The notes under the pieces were generated by a model. The model ran no database searches, was not told where the DNA came from, and was given only the letters and a program-made list of their open reading frames with translations. Source: CAYJIL01 sp964370235 (GTDB lineage: Bacteria; Bacteroidota; Bacteroidia; Bacteroidales; Rikenellaceae). Taken from it: DNA of 34,249 bases. The translations under genes were made by a program, and so were the position numbers. Shown here in pieces: positions 1 to 9,300 of the stretch. The stretch covers positions 1-34,249 of the forward strand of contig CAYJIL010000013.1 of the NCBI GenBank assembly GCA_964370235.1, written 5' to 3'. The first letter of the stretch is position 1, and every line of letters starts with the position of its first letter.

Positions 1-5
1 TTTTA

Positions 6-1343
6 TTACCTATCTTGTAATAATGACTGCTCGTGCTCAGCAAGGTATTGGTTTATTTGCGTTATGATTTCGGGGTGATCGGCTGCTATGTTGTACTTTT
101 CGCTAGGATCTACGGCTACGTTGTATAGCTCGGGAGTAGCGTAGACTATCTTTTTGCCTGCCGTGTAGGTGGGCTTTGTTGCGTAAATAGCTTTGTAGTC
201 GCCTAGCCTAGCTGCATATACTTCGCCTACACGGTAGAATATAAAGCCCTCGCGTGGGCTTTCGGCACCAGTGGTAAAGCTGCTTGCAAGGCTAACACCA
301 TCGTAGTGTATGTCGCTAGGTAGGTCGTAGCCTATGATTTGTGCAATGGTGGGCATAATGTCGAGCCCACAGCCCATGGTCGTGATGGTGGCTGGCTCTA
401 TCATCTCTCCCCAAACAATGAATGGTACTCTAAAGCCTCCCTCATATGCCGATGCCTTGCCGTCACGCAACACACCTGCCGAGCCGCTCTCATACTTTGT
501 GATTAGCCATGGGCCATTGTCCGATGAGAACATCACGATGGTGTTGTCTTCGATGCCGCTCTCTTTTAGTTGAGCCATTATTTCGCCCACGCTCCAGTCT
601 ATCTCTTCGATGGTGTCACCATAGCGACCACCGTCTGATCGCCCACGAAACTCCTCGCTAGAGTAAATAGGGATGTGTGGCATGGGGTGCGCTAGCATCA
701 AAAAGAATGGGCGGTCGCTGTGTGAGCGAATAAACTGGCGACTGTGCTCGGTAAGGCGGCGAGTAAATAGCGATTGATCGCTCTCCCATTCGATAATTTC
801 GTTATCGTGATAAAAGGGCAATTTGTGGCTATAATTCATGTTGCCTAGTATGTGCTGCTCTTTGGCACTCATGTCGTTAGAGAAAGGAATGCCATAGAAC
901 GTGTCAAAACCGTGGTTTAGTGGTAGGTTCTCGGCCTTTTGATGTCCCAAATGCCATTTGCCAACCAAAGCATTGGTGTAGCCCTTTGCCTTTAGCATTT
1001 CGGGTAGTGTTAGTTCGCTATTGGCTAGACCACCTGCCGTTTCGGGAAAATATACTTCGTGCTGTGATATGCGGTAGGGGTATCTGCCCGTCATGAGACC
1101 TGCGCGCGAGGGTGTCGATACCGAGGCAGGTGTGTAGAACGAGCTCCATTTTTGCCCTTCGACAGCCATTCTGTCAAGCACCGGAGTCTTGATAGATGGG
1201 TTGCCATAACAGCTAAGGTCGCCATAACCCATGTCATCGCAGTATATGATTATGATATTTGGTGCTTGGTTGGTTTGCTCTAACGCAGTATTTGCATAAG
1301 CAAGTGTAGGTACTGCAGCTAGTGCTGTTAATAGTGTTTTCAT
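6..1343 (-). CDS. Secreted S-type sulfatase (arylsulfatase / GalNAc-6-sulfatase family)
   Basis: A 445-residue alkaline-phosphatase-fold sulfatase that should hydrolyse sulfate esters of glycans. The N-terminus (about 1-18) is a signal peptide, so it acts in the periplasm or at the surface. Metal ligands Asp36-Asp37 sit in the CDDMGYGD motif. The nucleophile motif is S76-T-P-S-R80, the serine form of C/S-x-P-S-R, which needs conversion to formylglycine by a radical-SAM maturase (anSME); no such gene lies in this window. Further active-site signatures are GKWHLGH (Lys129, His131), AHPMPH (His219), SSDNG (Asp275, Asn276) and Lys295. The frame is complete, with a TAA stop 5 bases from the window edge. 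It starts 16 bases behind the chrA gene at 1360 and is probably the fifth gene of a minus-strand operon. The substrate cannot be read from sequence. Family assignment is secure; the specific sulfate ester is unknown. Confidence 0.93.
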   Translation of the reverse strand: MKTLLTALAAVPTLAYANTALEQTNQAPNIIIIYCDDMGYGDLSCYGNPSIKTPVLDRMAVEGQKWSSFYTPASVSTPSRAGLMTGRYPYRISQHEVYFPETAGGLANSELTLPEMLKAKGYTNALVGKWHLGHQKAENLPLNHGFDTFYGIPFSNDMSAKEQHILGNMNYSHKLPFYHDNEIIEWESDQSLFTRRLTEHSRQFIRSHSDRPFFLMLAHPMPHIPIYSSEEFRGRSDGGRYGDTIEEIDWSVGEIMAQLKESGIEDNTIVMFSSDNGPWLITKYESGSAGVLRDGKASAYEGGFRVPFIVWGEMIEPATITTMGCGLDIMPTIAQIIGYDLPSDIHYDGVSLASSFTTGAESPREGFIFYRVGEVYAARLGDYKAIYATKPTYTAGKKIVYATPELYNVAVDPSEKYNIAADHPEIITQINQYLAEHEQSLLQDR

Positions 1344-1359
1344 ATTTTTTGTAGAAGAA

Positions 1360-1881
1360 TTAGTAGATTAGATAGCCTGCCAGTCCGCTTAGCAATATAA
1401 CATATATGGGGCTCACCTTTAGTATTACTAGCACAAGGGCAATTGCAAAAATGATGTAGCTATATGGGTCGATAAAATTATCGGGTGTGTATAGCAATAT
1501 CGCCGCCGATAGTATGAGTCCTATAATAATTGGGCGGAGCGAGCGCATAACACTTTTTATCATTGGGTTATGCTTTAGCTTTGCAAAAAGTATTGATGCA
1601 ATGAGCATGAGTATAAACGATGGGGCACATATGCCTAGCGTAGCAACCGTTGAGCCTAGAGCCGAACCTGTTGCCTTGTAGCCAATGTAGGTAGCACAGT
1701 TGATTGAGATGGGGCCCGGCGTCATTTGTGAGATAGCGACTATGTCGGTAAATTCTCCGCTAGTGATCCATGGGTTTGCAACAACTACTTCGCTCTGAAT
1801 GAGCGAGAGCATTGCATAGCCTCCCCCAAAGCTGAATATGCCTATCTTAAAGAATGTAAGAAATAGTGTAAGGTAAATCAT
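1360..1881 (-). CDS. chrA: Chromate transporter family protein, second half of a split pair
   Basis: A 173-residue integral membrane protein of the CHR (chromate ion transporter) family. It carries one CHR domain, so it is the short-chain form. Visible family signatures are FFKIGIFSFGGGYAM near the N-terminus and TPGPISIN at about residues 55-62, followed by four or more hydrophobic helices to the C-terminus. Its ATG overlaps the stop of the preceding chrA gene by four bases (ATGA), so the two are translationally coupled. Short-chain CHR proteins are generally encoded as such adjacent pairs and are thought to work together, in place of the single two-domain ChrA. Chromate export is the name-giving function, but sulfate or another oxyanion is equally possible. 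A sulfatase follows 16 bases downstream, which makes an inorganic-sulfate role tempting but unproven. Confidence 0.9.
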   Translation of the reverse strand: MIYLTLFLTFFKIGIFSFGGGYAMLSLIQSEVVVANPWITSGEFTDIVAISQMTPGPISINCATYIGYKATGSALGSTVATLGICAPSFILMLIASILFAKLKHNPMIKSVMRSLRPIIIGLILSAAILLYTPDNFIDPYSYIIFAIALVLVILKVSPIYVILLSGLAGYLIY

Positions 1882-2408
1882 GCTTGTGCCCCCTTTCTTG
1901 CCCTATAAAGGCCATAAGCCACCGCAATGGCAATAAACCACAAGGGCGAAATGCCTATGTAGATGAGAGTTGCAATTGCAATAAAAAGTGGATATTCTAT
2001 TTTTTTGACGTGTTTGGCAAAGCTAAATACGGGGTATAGTATAAGGGCTACCACAGCAGGTCTTATTCCCATAAAGATCGAACGCACAGTAGGGTTGTCG
2101 TCTATGCGGCCAAAAAAAACAGCAACTAGTAATAGAATAATATATGATGGTAGCGTAGAGCCCAGAGCCGATACTATTAAGCCCTTTGCTCCCGATACAT
2201 GGTAACCAATTAGCATAGAGGTGTTAACCGCCATTGGGCCAGGCGATGATTGTGCTATGGCAAGGTAATTCAAAAACTCCTCTTCGCTACACCAAGCTCT
2301 GTGCTGAGTAACCTCTTTTTGCATCATTAGCACCATTGCATAACCTCCACCAAAGGTGTATATGCCAATTTTAAAAAACGATATAAATAGTTGTAAATAA
2401 TTTTTCAC
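1878..2408 (-). CDS. chrA: Chromate transporter family protein, first half of a split pair
   Basis: A 176-residue short-chain CHR-family membrane protein, paralogous to the next gene. It begins with a similar FFKIGIYTFGGGYAM segment and has the second signature SSPGPMAVN at about residues 54-62, followed by several hydrophobic helices and a short basic tail. The start is GTG, overlapping the TAG stop of the glycosyltransferase by one base (TAGTG). Its TGA stop overlaps the next ATG. Because both junctions overlap, production is very likely tied to the upstream glycosyltransferase. The gene pair should form one functional anion transporter in the inner membrane; the transported ion is inferred from the family name only. 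Confidence 0.9.
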   Translation of the reverse strand: MKNYLQLFISFFKIGIYTFGGGYAMVLMMQKEVTQHRAWCSEEEFLNYLAIAQSSPGPMAVNTSMLIGYHVSGAKGLIVSALGSTLPSYIILLLVAVFFGRIDDNPTVRSIFMGIRPAVVALILYPVFSFAKHVKKIEYPLFIAIATLIYIGISPLWFIAIAVAYGLYRARKGAQA

Positions 2409-3496
2409 TAGGCAGTTATGATGTTGTAAAGACGCTCTGAGAAGCTACTTTGTGTGTACTCTTTTTTTGCTATTTGATAGTTTGTGTGTGCGTGCGACAT
2501 CCATGTTGTGCTAGCTCTTTTTATGGCTTCGCTAATTGAGTCAGGCGAGCGGTGGTCGCACTCAACACCGTTTGTGTGTGTGAAGATAGCGCCAATTCCC
2601 CCCACACTAGAGTCGCTCACAACTACCAAGCCCATTGCATATGCCTCGAGTATCGAGACTGGTTGCCCCTCGTTTTTGGATGGGAGTATAAATATTTGGT
2701 TTTGGCATAGTAGCTCTCGCTTTTTGTCTCCTGCCACCAGCCCATGATATGTGACACGCTGTGGGTGACGAGCACAAAACTTCTCGAACCGCTCTTTGGT
2801 TATGGCGTTATCCTCAATACTGCCTGCAATATCTAATGTGTAGTGGTAGGGCAGTAGCTCAAAAGCATCGATAAGCTCAAAAATACCTTTTGCCTGCATA
2901 ATATTGCTAAGGAACAATATTTTGTGAGCATTTTCACCGTTTAATTTCTCCTTTAGCTCGCTAGGGCTAATAAACAAATAGTCCTCTACACAGTTGTGAC
3001 ACGCCACCACCTTTGAGGGGTGTGTTGCCACCTCTAGTGTTGGGCGAAGTGCATCCGATAGAGCAATAACGCTCTTTGCTCCCGAGAACAAATATTTTAC
3101 CATCATGCGCTTAATGGGTGACAGAGAGTTATACATTTGGCCAAAAGTTGCCCCATGTGTGTGTATGATGTAATCGACACCCTTTAGTCGTGCCCACAAC
3201 ATATAGGGGCTATATCGCATAAAGCCACGAAAAGTGATACCCACCGATAGATATACCAGTGAGCATCGCTCTTTTTGCATAGTGCAAATATCTCTCACCA
3301 AAGTGGTAATAACACGCCACAGATGTGTGAGCGAGAAAAGACTCTTTAGCCTATTTCCTGCAAACTCTCGCTCCATGGTTGTGTCTATTTTTATAATATC
3401 AACCTTAGCACTTAGCTCCTTATAGGCTATTTGGCTCATTAACGAATGGCCATGAAGAGGAGGAGGGAATGGCGCACAAAAGAGTAACTTCATCAT
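2408..3496 (-). CDS. Glycosyltransferase family 4 (GT-B fold)
   Basis: A 362-residue GT4-type glycosyltransferase, probably acting at the cytoplasmic face of the inner membrane on a lipid-linked or surface glycan. The N-terminal half begins MKLLFCAPFPPPLHGHS, a Rossmann-type start with the glycine-containing acceptor loop. The C-terminal nucleotide-sugar domain holds LFLSNIMQAKGIFELIDAF at about 194-212 and the GT4 signature E276-x7-E284 in NEGQPVSILEAYAMG. There is no signal peptide. Two adjacent ATG codons start the frame and either could be used. It sits 18 bases behind the DUF1080 gene and overlaps the chrA gene by one base. Donor and acceptor cannot be deduced. It is a lone glycosyltransferase rather than part of a visible capsule or O-antigen locus. 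Confidence 0.88.
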   Translation of the reverse strand: MMKLLFCAPFPPPLHGHSLMSQIAYKELSAKVDIIKIDTTMEREFAGNRLKSLFSLTHLWRVITTLVRDICTMQKERCSLVYLSVGITFRGFMRYSPYMLWARLKGVDYIIHTHGATFGQMYNSLSPIKRMMVKYLFSGAKSVIALSDALRPTLEVATHPSKVVACHNCVEDYLFISPSELKEKLNGENAHKILFLSNIMQAKGIFELIDAFELLPYHYTLDIAGSIEDNAITKERFEKFCARHPQRVTYHGLVAGDKKRELLCQNQIFILPSKNEGQPVSILEAYAMGLVVVSDSSVGGIGAIFTHTNGVECDHRSPDSISEAIKRASTTWMSHAHTNYQIAKKEYTQSSFSERLYNIITA

Positions 3497-3514
3497 ATAT
3501 ATTTATTACATTGT

Positions 3515-4174
3515 TTACTTAACAGGTAGTGGTGTAACTCTAACGTTTCTAAAAAGAATATCGCTACCTTCGCTCTGAAGGGCAATGTGTCCACTGCTAT
3601 ATTTTGAGTTAGTGCCTATGTTTTGTAGCGTACCATTAACATATACCGTTATTGTACCATCAGAGCATATTATGTCCATAGAATTCCACTCGCCCACACC
3701 ATATTCGTTTGATGGTTCACGTTTTTCGATGCGAATAAATTTTGGACGCTCTTGGCCGGGAGCAATGTTGGTCTCTTTAATGTCGGCACCACCCATCACC
3801 ACAAAATCGCCTGCATCACCTGCATGTAGCTGACACTCGACGGTGCAAGGGAATGGCTGCCCATTTTTTTGAACAAACACAAACACTCCGCTATTGCTTT
3901 TTTTGATAGGCCACATCCACTCTACGTGTAGCTTGTAGTTTTCATAAACCTCTTTTGTCGAAAGAAAGCCAAATGGCTGACCCTTAATGTGTAGTATGCC
4001 ATCATTAATTGCAAATACATCTTGGGCTTTTACACTCTCGTCGGCTAGAGTATGCTCCCATGCCGATAGGTTATTATCCTTTAGTAGGTCTATGGTTTGT
4101 GCCTTTAGCGAAGACACCATAGCAGAGCCCACAAGTAGTGCTCCTAGTAGGGTTGTAGTCTTAGTAAAATTCAT
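3515..4174 (-). CDS. Secreted DUF1080 (3-keto-disaccharide hydrolase-like) protein
   Basis: A 219-residue protein of the DUF1080 / 3-keto-disaccharide hydrolase family, with a concanavalin-like jelly-roll fold. From the chosen start the first 25 residues (MNFTKTTTLLGALLVGS onward to SSLKA) form a signal peptide. The frame is open 14 codons further upstream to 4216, but that extension would place hydrophilic residues before the signal peptide and would begin upstream of the likely promoter element at 4204-4211, so 4174 is preferred. The body shows the family pattern: LLKDNNLSAWEH, KLHVEWMWP with GVFVFVQ, VECQLHAGDAGDF, GEWNSMDIICSDGTITVYVNGT, and a terminal GHIALQSEG...FRNVRV. Family members bind or cleave sugars at the cell surface. 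It is the first gene of the minus-strand run ending in the sulfatase. Function beyond carbohydrate handling is unknown. Confidence 0.85.
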   Translation of the reverse strand: MNFTKTTTLLGALLVGSAMVSSLKAQTIDLLKDNNLSAWEHTLADESVKAQDVFAINDGILHIKGQPFGFLSTKEVYENYKLHVEWMWPIKKSNSGVFVFVQKNGQPFPCTVECQLHAGDAGDFVVMGGADIKETNIAPGQERPKFIRIEKREPSNEYGVGEWNSMDIICSDGTITVYVNGTLQNIGTNSKYSSGHIALQSEGSDILFRNVRVTPLPVK

Positions 4175-4203
4175 ATCGATGTCGAATTTAGTTAACGAAT
4201 ATC

Positions 4204-4211
4204 CAAAAGTA
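4204..4211 (-). promoter_or_regulatory. Candidate -7 element for the DUF1080-sulfatase operon
   Basis: Read on the minus strand this is TACTTTTG, an exact TAnnTTTG match to the Bacteroidota -7 element, 29 bases before the ATG at 4174. A TTTCG-like sequence 19 bases further upstream is only a partial -33 match. It supports the downstream start for the DUF1080 gene. Confidence 0.45.
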
Positions 4212-4217
4212 GCCATT

Positions 4218-4252
4218 TTTGGCTAAAAAACGAAAAATATAACGTATATTTG
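4218..4252 (+). promoter_or_regulatory. Candidate promoter for the NamZ-RluA-AsmA-MutS operon
   Basis: TTTG at 4218-4221 and TATATTTG at 4245-4252 match the Bacteroidota -33 and -7 elements. The 23-base spacing is longer than the usual 19-21. The ATG is 20 bases downstream, giving a very short leader. It partly interleaves with the divergent minus-strand promoter, so the two operons share about 100 bases of control region. Confidence 0.5.
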
Positions 4253-4272
4253 ACAAATAATTTGAGTATAAT

Positions 4273-5442
4273 ATGAAGATAAAAACAGCCTTTACACTAC
4301 TATTTATAGCGTTATTTTGCACTAACTTAACAGCGCAAGATAGCCCAATTGTTGTTGCTGCCGACAGAGCAGATCAATACCTTTATATGCTTGATGGCAA
4401 AACTGTTGCCGTTATGGCTAACCATGCCACTACTACTTCTAGTGGCGAACACTTGGTCGATTTTTTGCACTCTAGTGGTGTTAACCTAAAGTACATTTTT
4501 GCGCCCGAGCACGGTTTTAGAGGAACGGCCGATGCTGGCGAATACATTAGCAATGGACGTGATGAGTCAACGGGTGTTGAGGTAATATCGCTATATGGCA
4601 AGAGCAAACGACCTAGCGATGAGATAATGAAAGGTATAGACGTAGTAGTATTCGACCTACAAGATGTTGGAGTGCGATACTACACCTACCTATCGTCTCT
4701 ACACTACATACTAGAGGCTGCCGCACAAAATGGCAAAGAGGTAATTGTTCTGGATAGACCAAACCCAAATGGTTTTTACACCGATGGGCCTATTAGAGAC
4801 GACAATCATGTAAGTTTTGTGGCTATATATCCAGTGCCTATTGTGCACGGAATGACCCTTGGCGAGCTAGCCAAAATGGCACAAGGCGAGGGCTGGTACA
4901 AAGAGGCGCAGGGTTCAAAGGTAACCGTAGTGGCGTGTGAGGGATACTCTCGCTTTAGTCTATATGAGTTACCCATTAACCCTTCTCCCAACCTCAAAGA
5001 CATGAAAAGCATATACTTATACCCGTCTATATGCCCGTTTGAGGGAACACCTCTTTCGCTAGGTAGAGGTACCGATTTTCCGTTTTTGGCGTATGGTCAC
5101 CCAAAAATGAATTCACAAAGTTTCTCGTTTACACCTCGCCCAACTGCGGGGGCTAAGAACCCTCCTCTAAACGGTGTTAAATGCTATGGAGTAGACCTGC
5201 GAGAGATGAGCGATGACGAAATACTAGATGGGGGATTCACCCTTAAATATATTATTGATGCCTATGAGCGCACGCCACTTGGCCAAAAGTTTTTTACCAA
5301 CTTCTTTGATACACTACTAGGTGTTAGCTATGTGAGAGAGATGATAATCGAGGGCAAGAGCCACGAGCAAATCTCGGCAGTATGGCAAGACGAGGTAAAA
5401 GAATTTAAAGAGAGGCGCAAAAAATATCTAATTTATGAATAA
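4273..5442 (+). CDS. Secreted DUF1343 / NamZ-like exo-beta-N-acetylmuramidase
   Basis: A 389-residue member of the DUF1343 family (PF07075). Its characterised members, NamZ of Bacillus and Tannerella, remove terminal N-acetylmuramic acid from peptidoglycan fragments. An N-terminal signal peptide (about 1-21, ending TAQ) places it in the periplasm. Conserved blocks are FAPEHGFRG (Glu79, His80), TADAGE (to Glu90), FDLQDVGVRYYTYL at 127-140, VLDRPNPNG, and IYPVPIVHGMTLGELA. Length is typical of the family. It is the first gene of a plus-strand operon, and its stop overlaps the RluA gene by eight bases. A muramidase role suggests cell-wall turnover or recycling. I see no muramic-acid kinase or permease next to it, so the pathway context is incomplete. 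Family is sure; enzymatic activity is inferred. Confidence 0.88.
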   Translation: MKIKTAFTLLFIALFCTNLTAQDSPIVVAADRADQYLYMLDGKTVAVMANHATTTSSGEHLVDFLHSSGVNLKYIFAPEHGFRGTADAGEYISNGRDESTGVEVISLYGKSKRPSDEIMKGIDVVVFDLQDVGVRYYTYLSSLHYILEAAAQNGKEVIVLDRPNPNGFYTDGPIRDDNHVSFVAIYPVPIVHGMTLGELAKMAQGEGWYKEAQGSKVTVVACEGYSRFSLYELPINPSPNLKDMKSIYLYPSICPFEGTPLSLGRGTDFPFLAYGHPKMNSQSFSFTPRPTAGAKNPPLNGVKCYGVDLREMSDDEILDGGFTLKYIIDAYERTPLGQKFFTNFFDTLLGVSYVREMIIEGKSHEQISAVWQDEVKEFKERRKKYLIYE

Positions 5443-6340
5443 TTCGAAGCCGAAAGGCAACCGCACACCAAAACCTATTGAGCTCACCAGCCAAGAGAAC
5501 ACAGCACTACTAGAATTTTTGTTTAGTGAGCTAAAAGACAAGAGCAAGACTACCGTGAGATCGTATCTACGTAATGGTCAGGTAAATATTAATGGGGTTC
5601 AATCAACACAGTTCGATGCTCAAGTATCGGCAGGTGATAGGGTATCTATTGTTTTTGAGAGAGTGCACGATCCACTAAAGCACCCTTTGTTAAGAATCAT
5701 CTATGAGGATGACCACATAATTGTTGTAAACAAACACAACGGTCTTTTGTCTATGGGTACTGCCAAGCAAAGGACCAAGTGTGCATACTATATTTTGAGT
5801 GACTACCTAAAGCGTCGTGATCCGTTGGCTCGCATCTTTATTGTGCATAGGCTCGATCGTGAAACTTCGGGAGTTATGATATTTGCCAAGAGCATGGAGG
5901 TGCAGCACACCTTTCAGTATAACTGGAAGAACATCGTAGCCGAGCGCAAATATATAGCCGTTGTGTCACCACCACCCAAAAAACCAGAGGGTGAGATATT
6001 TTCATATCTGTTTGAGAGCAAGGCTCTAATCGTTTACTCAACAAACGACCCATCAAAAGGTGACCCTGCAACCACATATTATCGTACCCTGCAAGGTAAC
6101 GACCACTATGCACTACTAGAGCTAGAGCTAGACACTGGTCGCAAGAACCAAATTCGTGTTCACATGAAAGATATTGGTTCGCCAATTGTAGGTGATAAAA
6201 AATATGGTGGCCGAGTATCGAACATTAACCGTGTAGCGCTACATGCAATAAAAATTCGCTTTACGCACCCAGTAACTGGGCGTGAGCTATCGTTCTCGAC
6301 CGATATACCAAGACAGTTTATCGAACTTTTAAACTCGTAA
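5435..6340 (+). CDS. RluA-family RNA pseudouridine synthase
   Basis: A 301-residue enzyme that isomerises specific uridines in rRNA or tRNA to pseudouridine. An S4-like RNA-binding segment lies at about 38-75 (TVRSYLRNGQVNINGV ... AGDRVSI). The catalytic block is HRLDRETSG at 138-146 with the nucleophile Asp141, and the C-terminal block is TGRKNQIRVHMKDIG followed by GDKKYGG. These are the standard RluA-family motifs, and length matches RluA/RluD relatives. Which uridine is modified (RluC, RluD or another type) cannot be settled by eye. The ATG lies inside the end of the NamZ-like gene, and the AsmA-like gene begins five bases after the stop. Its position in an envelope operon looks like co-transcription rather than shared function. 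Confidence 0.93.
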   Translation: MNNSKPKGNRTPKPIELTSQENTALLEFLFSELKDKSKTTVRSYLRNGQVNINGVQSTQFDAQVSAGDRVSIVFERVHDPLKHPLLRIIYEDDHIIVVNKHNGLLSMGTAKQRTKCAYYILSDYLKRRDPLARIFIVHRLDRETSGVMIFAKSMEVQHTFQYNWKNIVAERKYIAVVSPPPKKPEGEIFSYLFESKALIVYSTNDPSKGDPATTYYRTLQGNDHYALLELELDTGRKNQIRVHMKDIGSPIVGDKKYGGRVSNINRVALHAIKIRFTHPVTGRELSFSTDIPRQFIELLNS

Positions 6341-6345
6341 CAAAG

Positions 6346-9300
6346 ATGAAAAATCGCTCTTGGCGAAGAATTCTACTTATGGTAGTTGTTAGTGTCATCG
6401 CAACTTTTGCGTTGACACTATCGCTAGCATGGATATATATAAGGCTCAATCAAGAGAGTGTTAAAAAGACAGTTATTGCCATTGCAAATAACACAACAAA
6501 TGGTGATTGGTCACTAGATAAAGTATCAATTACCATATTTAGACACTTTCCAAAGGTGAGCCTCGAGTTGTCGGGTTTGGGGTTATATGATGTTAACTCG
6601 GCCGATAGTTCACAGGTGTTAGATATTGGGGCAGGTTATGTGGCACTAGACATAGTAAAAGCCCTCAAAGGTAGTGTTGATGTAACTAACGTGACAATAG
6701 ATTCGCTGATAGTTAACGCAAAGCAAGACTCTATGGGTATAGACCTAGTGCGTGCAATATCGTTAAAAGATACAACTAGTAGCGACACCACCACCAGTAG
6801 CTATATGCTCAATTTGCAGGACATTACACTGCTTAATAGTAATATAAAATTTAGTCAAGCAACAGGCGAGCGATATCAGCTATCGATAGATAGGCTAAAG
6901 TCATTCTTTTATGACGATGCCGACAGTCTATCGCTAAATATTGAATTGCAATCGCAGCTCGACTCACTCAGCACATTTATGCCGCTAGAGGGCAAGAACT
7001 TGCTTTTTAATGGTTATGTAAACTATGTGCGCAGCAGCCAAACGGCAAATATTCAGGCTGGAGAGCTCGATTTGGGTATTCTCAAGCTACTTGTCGACGG
7101 AACTATTGCGCTCGATAGCATTGGCTATACCAACGTAAATGCCTCGATGGCAATGCGTGATATTGGAGCAATTGGCATCGATAATAAAGGTTTGATTAGT
7201 GCCGAGGCCAAAGGCGATGGTTCGCTAAATCTTTCGATAGGGGTGTCGGGTAAGCGAGGCGAACGACTCTTTAGCGGAAATGTCGATGGTAGTGGCTTTG
7301 TGTGGCTAGTGAATGGCAAAAAGGTAGAAGATATCGAAACCAAGCTCAGCTTTAGGGCCAAGCTAAAAGATCCACAAAACTACCTTATGGTAGATAGGCT
7401 AAAGGCTCGCTATGGCAATAACTTTATCGACCTTCGTAGCCAAATTAGTAACTTTATGGAGCCCAACGTTACACTTGCCTCAAAGGGTAAGGTTGACCTT
7501 GCACAAGTGGTTGACTTGCTAGGGCTCGATGTGCACACAAAGGGCGAGTTTGACCTCGATGCCGACCTACACAGCCAGTGGGATAAAAACTATATGCTCA
7601 CCCAAGATAGTGGCTACATAAAGCTAGATGTACAAAATTTTGCATTTCACCATGGCGACTCGGTACACCTAATCGATACTATTTCGGGTAATTTTATCTT
7701 TGAGCGAGATACACTAAAAGGGCGTAATATTAACATTGCAATGGGGCCTAACAAAATAAAGGTGGGCATGATTGTAGACAATGTAATGAACTACTTTCTT
7801 GGCAATAGTAATCGCACTATGCTGGGAATGAGAGTATCGGCACCACACTTTAACCCAAGCCGCATTGCTAGGGCTGTGGTATCAAAGGAGCAGCGTGCCC
7901 AACGTCGAGCAAGGCTCAAGAACCCACAAGACTCTATGTTGATTGCAGCAAGGATTGATAGCATTCGCCAAAATGCTATTGACGATGTATTCTTTGATTG
8001 TGGATTAATTATAATAAACAATTCGGGCGATAAATTTAGCTCAAAACTATCGGATTATGAGGCCACATTCAAGATGCGAGACTTTAGGGCTAATCCTCTA
8101 ATTTTTGCGCCTATTAGCCAGTTTTCGGGAGATGTAATTCTGCGACGTGACTCGCTTATTATTCCGTTTGCTCGAGGTGTTTTGGGGCGTAGCGACATTG
8201 ACCTCTCGCTAGAGATGAATGGTTTGAGAGGGCTATTTATGAACCCAAGTGACACCACAAATAACATACACCACAATATTAGCGTAAAGCTAAACTCAAA
8301 AGAGGTGTATGCACGTGATATATTCACTCTAAATCGTACATTCCTGCTACCAAGGCAGATGGTAAACGAGCGTATTCAGGGGCTAAAATTCGATGCTACA
8401 CTTGGCTACAATTTGCGTGATCTTGTTATTGATAATGCTCTTAGCATAAATATTCGCAACCTAGAGGGGGCGACACCTATGTATCCATTGGCAATTAGTA
8501 ATGTTACCCTAAATGCCGATATGAATAGCAGTGCCATAAACCTAAAACAAGTAACTGCTAAGGTGGGCGATAGCGATATTATGGCTACTGGTAAAATAGA
8601 TATTCGTTTGAGCGAAAGGGACACTACGTTCATGGCAGAATTTGGTGTTAAATCCGATTTTATCGACCTCGACCAAATTATGTCTACCGACTTTGTCTAC
8701 TCAAGCCAGTATGAAGATCAGGTGATAGACTCGCTAGAGTGGGAGCTGTTAACAGATACCACACTCACAACTGCGGCAATAGATCAAAAACTAAAGGCGC
8801 TATCTAAGCGTGAAAACCGAAAGAAAAAGCGACAAGAGCGCAAAAGTGATAGCTCGACTCGTTTGATGAATTCGTTCACACCCGAGAATAAAACCGAGCG
8901 AACAATGTTAACCGAGGTTACTGCCGACGATGGTAGTCAGCTAAATGTGCTGTCGATACACCTTCCACAACTACACCTAAGTGTTGATGTTGGGCGTGCT
9001 AGGTATATGGGGCTAGAGCTAGAGCAAATTAGTGGTAACATGAAAATTGATACCACCAATGTTATTGCCCTTAATGACTTTACTATGCAAAACGATGGTG
9101 GTGATATGGAGCTATCGGGCAAGCTAGTGATGGATTCGATAACGGCACCAAACATTCGTTTAGATGGTAAAATGAAGGTGCAAAATCTTAACCTCTCGAA
9201 CCTAGACTTTGAGGTAGAGATGGAGGATAGCGAGAATTTTTCGGTGGGCGACCACTTTAAGGGTAGGGTAGATGGAGCAATGGATCTTAACCTATTTATT

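Noticed and set aside
334..573. Open frame opposite the sulfatase gene
   Set aside because: It lies wholly antisense to a gene with complete catalytic motifs and has no family signature or promoter. Many similar antisense frames in this window (for example 10561-11166, 8937-9356 and 27783-28127) are shadows for the same reason.
4273..5442. Possible phage or defence island around the muramidase
   Set aside because: The enzyme belongs to the DUF1343/NamZ family of cellular wall-recycling enzymes. No holin, integrase, toxin or nuclease genes are nearby.
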